Assembly (NCBI GenBank): GCA_964585575.1
Contig: CAZPEM010000027.1
Coordinates: 1 to 28,164 of the forward strand
Reading direction: 5' to 3'
Source of the DNA: UBA4655 sp964585575
GTDB lineage: Bacteria; Planctomycetota; Planctomycetia; Pirellulales; UBA1268
DNA: 28,164 nucleotides
Position 1 is the first letter of the stretch. The number at the start of each line of letters is the position of its first letter. The notes under the pieces were generated by a model that was not told the origin of the DNA, searched no databases, and saw nothing but the letters and a program-made list of their open reading frames with translations. Below, one piece after another: positions 8,951 to 18,790 of this stretch. The translations under genes and the position numbers were made by a program.

Positions 8951-8956
8951 ATTATA
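8951..8956 (-). promoter_or_regulatory. Perfect -10 hexamer upstream of the HTH/TM gene
   Basis: A consensus TATAAT lies on the minus strand, upstream of the GTG at 8848, which would give a leader of about 97 bases. No good -35 box is visible at 16-18 bases. The site lies in the short gap after the preceding exported-protein gene, so the HTH gene can be transcribed on its own. The untranslated region 8849-8950 shows no feature I can name. Confidence 0.4.
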
Positions 8957-8972
8957 CCGGCGACGGCGAACG

Positions 8973-9338
8973 TCAGGGCCTCGTCGGCGGCGAGGCCTCG
9001 ATCAGCTTCCGCAGGGACGAGGGCGTCGGCTCCTGGGCGTTGAACTCGCCGACCATCAGGTCCCAGCGGATCGAACGGGCACTCTTGAGCGTCATCGTCC
9101 CGGTCGCGGCGTCGACGTGGTAGATCGCGGCCGTCCGCTCGTGCGGGTCGACGATGACGAGCATCTGCCGGTCGTCGGCGATCGGCGTCAACGTGACCCA
9201 GAGCGGGTTTCCAGGAGCCTGGGCCTGGCCGATCGCCGGCGGGGCGGCCGAGGCGATCGGTCCGGCAGATCGACCGGCGGCCAGGAGTGCCGCGGAGGCG
9301 AGCAGAAGCACGGGCATCGAGACTCGGCGTGAAGGCAT
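8973..9338 (-). CDS. Small exported protein of unknown function (121 aa)
   Basis: The chosen ATG at 9338 gives a classic signal peptide: MPSRR, a hydrophobic stretch VLLLASAALLAAG, and a small-residue region around AAPPA. The frame is open upstream to 9479, but that extension is Arg/Pro/Gly-rich and would bury the signal. The mature part is about 85 residues and reads like one compact beta-rich domain: NPLWVTLTPIADDRQMLVIV, then DPHERTAAIYHVDAATGTMT, then LKSARSIRWDLMVGEFNAQE. I recognise the general pattern as a conserved planctomycete hypothetical protein from memory only. There is no Shine-Dalgarno sequence, but a TAnnnT box sits exactly six bases upstream of the ATG, so the mRNA may be leaderless. 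It is co-directional with the HTH/TM gene and divergent from the channel operon. Function is unknown. Confidence 0.75.
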   Translation of the reverse strand: MPSRRVSMPVLLLASAALLAAGRSAGPIASAAPPAIGQAQAPGNPLWVTLTPIADDRQMLVIVDPHERTAAIYHVDAATGTMTLKSARSIRWDLMVGEFNAQEPTPSSLRKLIEASPPTRP

Positions 9339-9344
9339 GGGCGC

Positions 9345-9373
9345 ACGGTAGAAACGTCGGGAGGGTGGGACAA
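9345..9373 (-). promoter_or_regulatory. Putative leaderless promoter of the small exported protein
   Basis: On the minus strand, TTGTCC (9373-9368), a 17-base spacer and TACCGT (9350-9345) are followed by six bases and the ATG at 9338. With the usual seven-base distance, transcription would begin at the start codon. This also explains the missing ribosome binding site. Confidence 0.4.
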
Positions 9374-9519
9374 GCCCGATCGTGCCGCTTCGCCGCCGCA
9401 GCCACAGGCCCCATGCTGCCCCGCTTTCCTGATCGCCTGCGGGGATCGACATTCCGCCGACGGGCGGCTTTCGATTCAATCACCTGGGCAAGATCTGCCG
9501 ATCGAGATGGTGGTGGTGC

Positions 9520-9548
9520 TTGTGCTGCGAGCATGCCATCCCGATAGA
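9520..9548 (+). promoter_or_regulatory. Putative promoter of the three-gene channel operon
   Basis: TTGTGC (9520-9525), 17 bases, then GATAGA (9543-9548) lie upstream of the GTG at 9572. The leader would be about 17-20 bases and contains GGAG nine bases before the start. Both hexamers match consensus only partly. The remaining divergent gap (9374-9519) shows no gene. Confidence 0.3.
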
Positions 9549-9571
9549 AAACCCCGCTGGAGTATCCACGC

Positions 9572-10858
9572 GTGTCACGCGTCAACGCCCTGGCCGCCTT
9601 CGTCATCCGTTCGCCGCTGCTGTGGGGCGGCGGGCTGTTCGCCGGGTTCTGCGCCCTCGTGCAGTCGGGAGCGATCTCGGATCCGCTGGTCGTCCGCTAC
9701 CTGGCCGGGCACTGGGTCGAGTACGTCGAAGTCGCGATGTTCTGCGTGGGCATGGCGGCGCTCGCGATCAAGGCGATCGACGTGGCCGTGCAGCGGGCGG
9801 GGGTCGGCACCGATCCGCTCGGCGACATTCCGCCCGGAGGCCAGCTTCCGGCCGAGGCGGAAGGGCTGCTCGAGGAGGTCGGCGAGGATGTGTCGTACAT
9901 CTCCGCCCGCCTGCGGGGAGCCCTCGATCTCGTGCTGCGGACGGGGTCGGCCGACGATCTCGAGGATCACCTCAAGTATCTTTCCGACCTGGACGCGGCG
10001 AAGGCAGCACAGAGCTACGGCCTGGTTCGATTCGTCATCTGGGCGATTCCGATCATGGGCTTTCTCGGCACCGTGATCGGCATCACGGTCGCGATCGCGA
10101 GCCTCTCGCCGACCCAGATGGAGAACATCTCGGGAGTCGTCGCGGGCCTTGGTACGGCCTTCGACACGACCGCCACGGCGCTTGCGTTGTCGATGGTGCT
10201 CATGTTTCTCCAGTTCATGATCGATCGATACGAGCAGGGTCTGCTCACGGCCGTCGATGCCGTCGCCTGGCGATCGCTTGCAGGACGATTCCAGTCGACT
10301 GCCGGCGGCGATGCCGCCGCCACGGCCGTGGCCCGGCTCGGGGAGACGCTCGCCCGCGGCACCGCGAAACTCGTCGATTCGCAGTCGCAGGCGTGGAAGA
10401 CGCTCGAGACGGAGGCAAAGGCCCGGTTCGACGCGGTGATCGCCGACGCCGAAAAGCGGCTGGCGGTCTCGATGCAGGCGGCGATCGAGGCTGCCGTGAA
10501 CGGCTGGACCGACAGGCTCGTGGAGGCCCACGACCGGCTCGTCGCGGCACGTGAGGACCGCCTCGCCGCCTTCGGGGGCTCGCTGGCGGAAGCGGTCGAG
10601 GTCTTCGGCCGACAGCAGGCGGCGCTCGCCGCCCAAGGGGAGCTGCTTTCTCAGGTGGTGGCCGCAACGCGCGACCTCACCGGGCTCGAGCGGGTGCTCC
10701 AGGCAAACCTTGAAACCGTGACGGCCAGCGGCCGGTTCGAGGAAACGCTCGCAACCCTGACCGCCGCCGTTCACCTCCTCGCCGCCCGTGCCGGACACGT
10801 CACCGCCGAGAACGGCCGGGTGACGTTCTCCGGCCGCAGCACCGGAAAGGCCGCATGA
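9572..10858 (+). CDS. MotA/TolQ/ExbB-type proton channel protein with long C-terminal helical tail
   Basis: This is a 428-residue protein. Helices lie at about 10-32, 50-72, 150-176 and 196-218. The last two carry the MotA/TolQ/ExbB signature: IPIMGFLGTVIGITVAIASL with its helix-3 proline, then GLGTAFDTTATALALSMVLM with the helix-4 threonines. In this superfamily the subunits form a pentamer around a dimer of an ExbD/MotB-type partner and convert ion flow into mechanical work. After helix 4, about 200 residues are rich in Ala, Glu, Arg and Leu with no Pro until the end, so probably a long helical or coiled-coil cytoplasmic tail, unlike the short tails of TolQ and ExbB. The start is GTG with GGAG nine bases upstream. 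The stop overlaps the next start (ATGA). The family is secure; the cargo or process is unknown. Confidence 0.9.
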   Translation: MSRVNALAAFVIRSPLLWGGGLFAGFCALVQSGAISDPLVVRYLAGHWVEYVEVAMFCVGMAALAIKAIDVAVQRAGVGTDPLGDIPPGGQLPAEAEGLLEEVGEDVSYISARLRGALDLVLRTGSADDLEDHLKYLSDLDAAKAAQSYGLVRFVIWAIPIMGFLGTVIGITVAIASLSPTQMENISGVVAGLGTAFDTTATALALSMVLMFLQFMIDRYEQGLLTAVDAVAWRSLAGRFQSTAGGDAAATAVARLGETLARGTAKLVDSQSQAWKTLETEAKARFDAVIADAEKRLAVSMQAAIEAAVNGWTDRLVEAHDRLVAAREDRLAAFGGSLAEAVEVFGRQQAALAAQGELLSQVVAATRDLTGLERVLQANLETVTASGRFEETLATLTAAVHLLAARAGHVTAENGRVTFSGRSTGKAA

Positions 10859-12993
10859 GCCGACCACGCGGTCCGAGCGGGCCGGGCATCTCGCTGTTTC
10901 CATTCCTCGCGGTGCTGTTGTGCACCATGGGTGCGTTGCTCGTCGTGCTGGTGATCTTCAGCCGTTCGTCCGCGGAGCAGGCGTCCGAGGCCGACGAGGC
11001 GGCCAACGCCGAGCTCGAGGCGGCTCGTGCCGCGCTGCTTGCGAGGCTCGACGAGTTCGAGCGGCAGAAGCGCGATGCCTCCGAGCGGCTGTCCCAGGCG
11101 AGGCTCCGGCTGGCGGGAATCGAGGAGCATGCCCGCGGCCTGCAGGACGAGATGACGTCGATCCAGGCGTCACTTTCCGCGCTCGTCGGAAAGAAGAGCG
11201 GGCCGGTCGATGCGGCGCAGGATGCGGAGCTCGCGGCGAGGCTCGCGAAGGCGAGGGAGTCGCTCGAACTGGCGAAGGCGGAGGCCGGCACGAAGCCGCC
11301 CGCGTACGCCGTCGTGCCCTACGAGGGGGCCAGCGGCACCCGCCGGCGTCCCCTGTACATCGAGTGCTGCGGCGACGGCGTGTTCCTGCAGCCCGAGGGA
11401 ATCCGGCTCAAGCCTTCCGACTTCGAGGGACCGCCTGGACCGGGCAATCCGCTCGCAAGCGCGCTGCGTGCCGCCCGTGAACACCTCGCGTCGCGTCCCG
11501 ATGCCGCCGGCACGACCGAGTCCCAGCCGTATCCCCTCCTCCTCGTCCGCCCTTCCGGCGTCATGGCCTACTACGCCGCCCGCGAATCGATCGGCTCCTG
11601 GGGAAGCGACTTCGGGTATCAGCTCGTCGACGAGGACTGGCAGCTGGCATTTCCTGCGGCGGACCCGATGCTTGCCGACGTGGAAACGAGGGCGATCGAG
11701 GAGGCCCGCGGCCGGCTGCAGTGGCTCGCGGAGGTCCGTCCCAAGCGTCCGGCCAAGCCGGCGACGAAGTACCGGGCCTCGTCGACCCGCGGTGGCGTCG
11801 TTTCGACCGAGGGCCCGAGCGTGCTCGGCGACCAGTCTCGCTTCGAATGGAACGACGCGGACGCCGACCGGGCGGCCCGGGGAGACGCTCTCGGACGGTC
11901 GGGCCGCGGCTCGGGTGGCATCGGAGGACCGGGCGGCCGGGATGGTGCCGGTGGAAGTGGATTCGCGACCAGGACGGCTCCACTGGATCGATCCCAGGCG
12001 CAATCGCTCGTCGTCGGCGGTGGCCCCGGCGGCGGTGGGGGGGGCGTTGGCGGCGGTGGCGGCGACGGTGGTGCCGGACGCGATGGCGTGGGTTTTGGAA
12101 ACGACCCGCGCGGTGGTGTCGATGGGCGGCTCGGACGCGGTTCAGGCTCGCTCTTTCCGGCGAACAACGGAGCTGGCGTCTCCACCGACGGCATCACTTC
12201 CGGCACAGCTTCCGGGGTTCCGGCCGGTCAGGGAAGTGAGGCAGGATTGCCGGGAGGCTCCAGCGGCCGAAGCCCGGTATCCGGCGTTGCCGACGGCAGG
12301 GGCTCCGGTGCCGCCGATGGGGGGCGGCCCGACGGCGACGTCGCAGCGAACGCCGGAGTGACGTCCGCCCGTGGGGATCGCACGAGCGGGTCGAGGGCGA
12401 GCTCCGGGGTTCCACCAGGGGGCGGGTCTTCGTTCGGCTCGGCGTCCACGGGCGACAGCGGGCCTTCCGGTGCCGCGTCGGGTGGCGTCGCGATGCCTGG
12501 AATGCTCCAGCCCCAGGCGGGGCAGTCGGCCGGTGGGGCGCAGGCGACCGCATCGGTGTCGCTGGCGAACTCCCGCGGCAGCGACTGGGCGAGCCTCGCC
12601 TCCAGAGACCGGCCGATCCCGCTCCGTCGGCCGATCCAGATCGAATGCGCCGCGCACGAGTTTCGAATATACGACGACGCCAACCGCCGGGTCGTCACGC
12701 GGATCCCGATCGAAGGCGACACGGCGACGGCCATCGACCCGCTCGTGAAGGCGATCCACGAGCGCGTCGCCACCTGGGGCATCGCCGGCGACCGCATGTT
12801 CTGGAAGCCACAGCTGTTCCTCTCGGAAACGCCCGACGGCGGCGGCCGCCGCGGCGACCTGGAGCGGCTCATGACCGACAGCGGCATCGACACGTTTCAT
12901 CGCGGCTCGACGGTCGCACCGCTGCCGGCCGTCGCCGATTCCCCCTCGACCACGACGCGTGCGACTTTTTCCGGCGAACGCAATGGACGATGA
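10855..12993 (+). CDS. Membrane-anchored partner protein A: ExbD-like helix lacking Asp, Gly/Ser-rich linker, two related domains
   Basis: This is a 712-residue protein of no family I can name. The N-terminal helix (ISLFPFLAVLLCTMGALLVV, ~12-36) resembles an ExbD anchor but has A19 where the next gene has D19. A coiled-coil-like region follows (~38-145). A first domain starts near 155 (RRRPLYIECCGDGVFL at 163-178) and runs to about 300. Residues ~330-575 are a Gly/Ser/Asp-rich linker containing a near-homopolymeric glycine stretch (DNA ~12019-12080). A C-terminal domain begins RRPIQIEC at 591-598 and echoes the first one. By analogy with ExbD and MotB, everything after the helix should be periplasmic. 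It overlaps the channel gene by four bases and lies six bases before partner B. No frameshift or stop breaks the frame despite the repetitive region. Confidence 0.82.
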   Translation: MSRPRGPSGPGISLFPFLAVLLCTMGALLVVLVIFSRSSAEQASEADEAANAELEAARAALLARLDEFERQKRDASERLSQARLRLAGIEEHARGLQDEMTSIQASLSALVGKKSGPVDAAQDAELAARLAKARESLELAKAEAGTKPPAYAVVPYEGASGTRRRPLYIECCGDGVFLQPEGIRLKPSDFEGPPGPGNPLASALRAAREHLASRPDAAGTTESQPYPLLLVRPSGVMAYYAARESIGSWGSDFGYQLVDEDWQLAFPAADPMLADVETRAIEEARGRLQWLAEVRPKRPAKPATKYRASSTRGGVVSTEGPSVLGDQSRFEWNDADADRAARGDALGRSGRGSGGIGGPGGRDGAGGSGFATRTAPLDRSQAQSLVVGGGPGGGGGGVGGGGGDGGAGRDGVGFGNDPRGGVDGRLGRGSGSLFPANNGAGVSTDGITSGTASGVPAGQGSEAGLPGGSSGRSPVSGVADGRGSGAADGGRPDGDVAANAGVTSARGDRTSGSRASSGVPPGGGSSFGSASTGDSGPSGAASGGVAMPGMLQPQAGQSAGGAQATASVSLANSRGSDWASLASRDRPIPLRRPIQIECAAHEFRIYDDANRRVVTRIPIEGDTATAIDPLVKAIHERVATWGIAGDRMFWKPQLFLSETPDGGGRRGDLERLMTDSGIDTFHRGSTVAPLPAVADSPSTTTRATFSGERNGR

Positions 12994-12999
12994 AGCCAA

Positions 13000-13995
13000 A
13001 TGAAACGCCCCATCCAGACCGAGATCGCGACCGAAGGTCAGGACTCCTTCCTCGATGTCGTCACGAACATCGTCGGCATCCTCATCATCCTGGTGATGGT
13101 GGTCGGCGCCCGGGTTCGTCATGTCGTGATGTCGGCGAAATCCGCGGCGAGCACGTCCGACGCCGCCCTTGCCGCGGAGGTGACGTCGCTCGGGCAGACG
13201 GCACTCGCGGCCGCACACGACATCGAGGGAATCGAGCGGGAGACGGCCCGCGTCATCGAGGCGGCCATGATGGCGCAGGCCGACCGGATGGAGTTTGCGA
13301 CGTCGGTGGCCGCCGCGAAGATGGCGTTGGAGAACGCGAAGAAGGCTTCCGACGCGTCGGCAGTCGAGGCCGCGGAGCGGGCGGCGAAGCGGACGGCGGT
13401 CGCCGAGGAGATCGAACGACTCGACCGCGAGGCGGCTGCGATCGCGAGGGCGCCGGCCGCCGCGAAACAGGTGCTCGCCTACCCCACGCCCATCGGCCGC
13501 ACCGTCAATGGCGACGAGATCCACTTCCAACTCGACGCGGGCCGCATCGCCTACCTCCCGCTCGACGAGCTCTTCGAGTTGGCCAGAACCCGGACGCAAC
13601 GGCACTCGGGATCGCTGTCGCAGCTTTCCGACCGGATCGAGTCGGTCGGTCCGGCCAAGGGGTTCATGCTCGACTACGTAATGGAGGCGAGGGTCGATCA
13701 GGCCCGCGGGCAGGTGCTCGTGCGGTCGCGGGAGTGGGTGATACGCCCGTCGGCGGCCGGGCTGGGCGAGACTCTGGAGGAGTCGCTGAGGCCCGAGAGC
13801 CAGTTCCGCGGGACGCTCTCCCGCATCCGTCCCGACACGACCGTGACGCTCTGGTGCTACCCCGACAGCTTCGAGGCGTTCCGTTCGATCCGGGCGGAGC
13901 TGTTCCGGATGGGCATCCCGGCCGCGTGCCGCCCGCTCCCCGAGGGCGCGCCGATCGGCGGCTCCGCTGAAGGCAGCAAGTCGGTCGCCCAGTGA
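13000..13995 (+). CDS. Membrane-anchored partner protein B: ExbD-like helix with conserved-position Asp, coiled coil, C-terminal domain
   Basis: This is a 331-residue protein. The N-terminal helix (SFLDVVTNIVGILIILVMVV, ~16-36) has D19 at its start, the position expected for the proton-binding Asp of ExbD, TolR and MotB. From residue 1 it aligns without gaps to partner A: F17-L18-[D/A]19-V20 and G26 coincide. Residues ~45-160 are Ala/Glu/Arg-rich and predicted coiled coil. The C-terminal domain (~165-325) contains NGDEIHFQLDAGRIAYLPLD and TVTLWCYPDSFEAFRSIRAE, the latter similar in pattern to LLLVRPSGVMAYYAARESIG of partner A. No OmpA-type peptidoglycan-binding motif is visible. This is the last gene of the operon, converging on bioA. 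I infer an ion-channel stator subunit; its process is unknown. Confidence 0.85.
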   Translation: MKRPIQTEIATEGQDSFLDVVTNIVGILIILVMVVGARVRHVVMSAKSAASTSDAALAAEVTSLGQTALAAAHDIEGIERETARVIEAAMMAQADRMEFATSVAAAKMALENAKKASDASAVEAAERAAKRTAVAEEIERLDREAAAIARAPAAAKQVLAYPTPIGRTVNGDEIHFQLDAGRIAYLPLDELFELARTRTQRHSGSLSQLSDRIESVGPAKGFMLDYVMEARVDQARGQVLVRSREWVIRPSAAGLGETLEESLRPESQFRGTLSRIRPDTTVTLWCYPDSFEAFRSIRAELFRMGIPAACRPLPEGAPIGGSAEGSKSVAQ

Positions 13996-14004
13996 CGCTC
14001 CACC

Positions 14005-14075
14005 GCCTCCGGAAAGACCGTGAGGGGCTGCCCGTGTGCCCGAGACGGCGTAGCTGACCAGCGCAGGCCGGAGGC
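14005..14075. terminator. Possible bidirectional terminator or long stem between convergent genes
   Basis: The 91-base gap between partner B and bioA holds an 8-base inverted repeat, GCCTCCGG (14005-14012) and CCGGAGGC (14068-14075), with GC-rich sequence between. There is no T-run, so a classical intrinsic terminator is not shown. Position between converging genes is the main support. Confidence 0.3.
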
Positions 14076-14086
14076 CGAACCGCCAG

Positions 14087-15424
<1,338 letters not shown>

Positions 15425-15430
15425 CGCCGA

Positions 15431-15436
15431 ATTGTA
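15431..15436 (-). promoter_or_regulatory. TACAAT box six bases upstream of the bioA start (possible leaderless promoter)
   Basis: On the minus strand TACAAT, a five-of-six match to the -10 consensus, is followed by six bases and then the bioA ATG at 15424. A start seven bases downstream would coincide with the A of the ATG. No convincing -35 element is visible. Confidence 0.4.
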
Positions 15437-15484
15437 GCGGGCCCAGTGCAGCGGGCAGGCGACCGTCGCCGTCGAACGACGTCG

Positions 15485-16977
15485 TCAGCCCATCTGCCGG
15501 ATGAGCTCGAGGCAGAGGGCACGAACCTTGCCGGGGTTCACGTTTGGATTCTTCTTCTTCGCCTGGCCGATGAGCCCGGCGGCTGCCTGCTCCTTGCCCC
15601 CCTGCACGTCGGCGACGATCTTGGGATTGGCGGCGACGAGTTCCTTGCAGAGCGAGAGCAGCTCGTCCTCCCCGACGGCGGCGATGCCCATCGAACCGAC
15701 CACGTCGGCGACACTGCGATTGCTCGCAAGCATCTCGGCGAAGATCTCACGGCCGCGGCTGGTGTCGAAGTCGCCGTTCCTGACGCGGCCGACGAGGTCG
15801 GCGAGCTCGTCGGGACGGACCGGAAAGTCTCCGATCGATCCGCCCCGCTCGTTGAGCGTGCGGAGCACGTCCTGCTGCATCCAGTTGCTCGCAAGCTTCC
15901 CCTCGCCGAGCCGAGCGGCGAGATCCTCGAAGTAGGAGACGAGGTCGCGGCCCTGGTTCACGAGCACGTCGGCGTCGTAGGCGGAGATCGACCACGTCTC
16001 CGCGAGCTTCCTGCGGAGCACCGTCGGCGGCTCCCCCATCGCCGCCCGGGCGGCGGCGATCTCCGCCTCCGACACGGTCACCGGCACGAGGTCGGGCTCG
16101 GGGAAGTAGCGGTAGTCGCTCGACTCCTCCTTGTGCCGCTGGGCCCGCGTGACGCCGGCGGGGTCGTCCCAGCCTCGGGTCTGCTTCGGGCTCGTTCCCA
16201 GCTCGGCGCCGGTGGCCCGCCACTCCTCCCACTGCCTCGCCGCCTCGTAGGTGAGCGCCCGCTCGACGGAGCGGAAGCTGTTCATGTTCTTGATCTCGAC
16301 GATCGGCGTCTTCGCGATCCTTCCCTCGACGGGAATGTGGAGGTTGATGTTGGCATCGACGCGAAGGCTTCCCTCCTGCATGTTGCAGTCGCTCACGCCG
16401 AGATACACCAGCAGCAGCTTCAGCTCGTTGAGCCAGGCCCTCGCCTCCTGCGGGCTGCGGAGATCGGGCTGCGTGACGATCTCGCACAGCGGCGTGCCCG
16501 CGCGATTGAGGTCGATCCGGCTGTCGGCCTTGCCGGCCGCCTCGTCGTGCATGCTCTTGCCCGCATCCTCCTCGAGGTGAACGCGGATGATGCGGACCTT
16601 TCTCGGCGCGAAGGCCCCCTTCGGATCGCTCACCTCGAGCGCCCCGTCGGAGGAAAACGGCAGATCGTATTGGCTGATCTGGTAGCCCTTCGGCAGGTCG
16701 GGGTAGTAGTAGTTTTTCCGGTCCCACTTCGTGAAGGGGGCGATCGTGCAGTCGAGCGCGAGCGCCGCGCGGATCGCGAGGTCGAAGGCGCGGCGATTCA
16801 TGACCGGCAGCGAGCCCGGCAGCCCGAGGCAGACCGGGCAGACCTGGGAGTTCGGCGGTGCGCCGAACGTCGTCGGGCAGCCGCAGAAGAGCTTCGTATT
16901 CGTCTGGAGCTGCACGTGCACCTCCAGGCCGATGATGGTCGTGTAGTCTTCGGACGCGGGCTGGTTCAAAGACGCGT

Positions 16978-16981
<4 letters not shown>
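15485..16981 (-). CDS. gatB: Aspartyl/glutamyl-tRNA(Asn/Gln) amidotransferase subunit B
   Basis: This is a 498-residue GatB. The ATG at 16981 overlaps the gatA stop by four bases; the open frame continues upstream only as an out-of-frame reading of gatA. GLEVHVQLQTNTKLFCGCPT opens the catalytic cradle domain, with zinc-ligand candidates C33, C35, C48 and C51. WDRKNYYYPDLPKGYQISQY follows. The C-terminal helical, YqeY-like tail ends GKVRALCLELIRQMG. GatB holds the misacylated tRNA and its kinase site phosphorylates the Glu or Asp side chain before amidation with ammonia from GatA. Length matches the family. It is the third gene of the gatCAB set, in the order C-A-B. Very confident. Confidence 0.96.
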
Positions 16982-18477
<1,496 letters not shown>

Positions 18478-18484
18478 CGCGGGC

Positions 18485-18790
18485 TCACTCGTCTCCCAGG
18501 ACCGCGGGAACGAGGAAAAACTCACCATCGTGCTTCGGAGCCGCGGCGAGCGTCTGCTCCCGCGGGAGCGAGGGCATCACGACGTCGTCGCGAAACACGT
18601 TCTTGGACTCGAAGGGATGGGCGAGCGGCTCGACGTTCGAGGTGTCGATCGCCGCGAGCGCGGAGACGAATCCGACGATGCCGGAGAGCTCGCGGGTCAT
18701 GCGGTCGAGCTCGGCTTCCTCGAGCGCGAGCCTTGCAAGCGACGCGACCTTCGCGACGGCCTTCCTGTCGAGCGATCCGTCGCCGCTCAT
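18485..18790 (-). CDS. gatC: Aspartyl/glutamyl-tRNA(Asn/Gln) amidotransferase subunit C
   Basis: A small 101-residue helical subunit, with VAKVASLARLALEEAELDRM at the N-terminus and the typical central DTSNVEPLAHPFE. GatC wraps around the GatA/GatB interface and stabilises GatA. The C-terminus, GEFFLVPAVL, is the usual GatC ending of the form FxVPxVL. Its ATG at 18790 overlaps the rpmB stop by four bases (18787-18790), so it is translationally coupled to ribosomal protein bL28. It is followed by gatA after seven bases. Confident. Confidence 0.95.
   Translation of the reverse strand: MSGDGSLDRKAVAKVASLARLALEEAELDRMTRELSGIVGFVSALAAIDTSNVEPLAHPFESKNVFRDDVVMPSLPREQTLAAAPKHDGEFFLVPAVLGDE

Noticed and set aside
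8973..9479. Longer version of the small exported protein starting at 9479
   Set aside because: It would put the signal-like hydrophobic stretch in the middle of an Arg-rich chain; the ATG at 9338 gives a normal signal peptide and a fitting promoter.
12019..12080. Glycine-codon run as a CRISPR-like or satellite repeat
   Set aside because: There is no regular unit or spacer; it is simple GGN codon repetition within a continuous frame.
9572..13995. Zorya anti-phage system
   Set aside because: The channel tail is reminiscent of ZorA, but no OmpA-type ZorB domain, no ZorC/ZorD/ZorE and no other defence gene is present.
9572..13995. Tol-Pal or TonB-ExbB-ExbD locus
   Set aside because: TolB, Pal, TonB or receptor genes are absent, the partner proteins are far larger than ExbD/TolR, and one lacks the Asp.
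5840..14046. Short similarity between 5842-5876 (inside resB) and 14020-14047 (bioA gap): GTGAGGGGCT and TGCCCGAGA at similar spacing
   Set aside because: Only about 19 matching bases with mismatches between; at this GC content chance is a sufficient explanation without a genome search.
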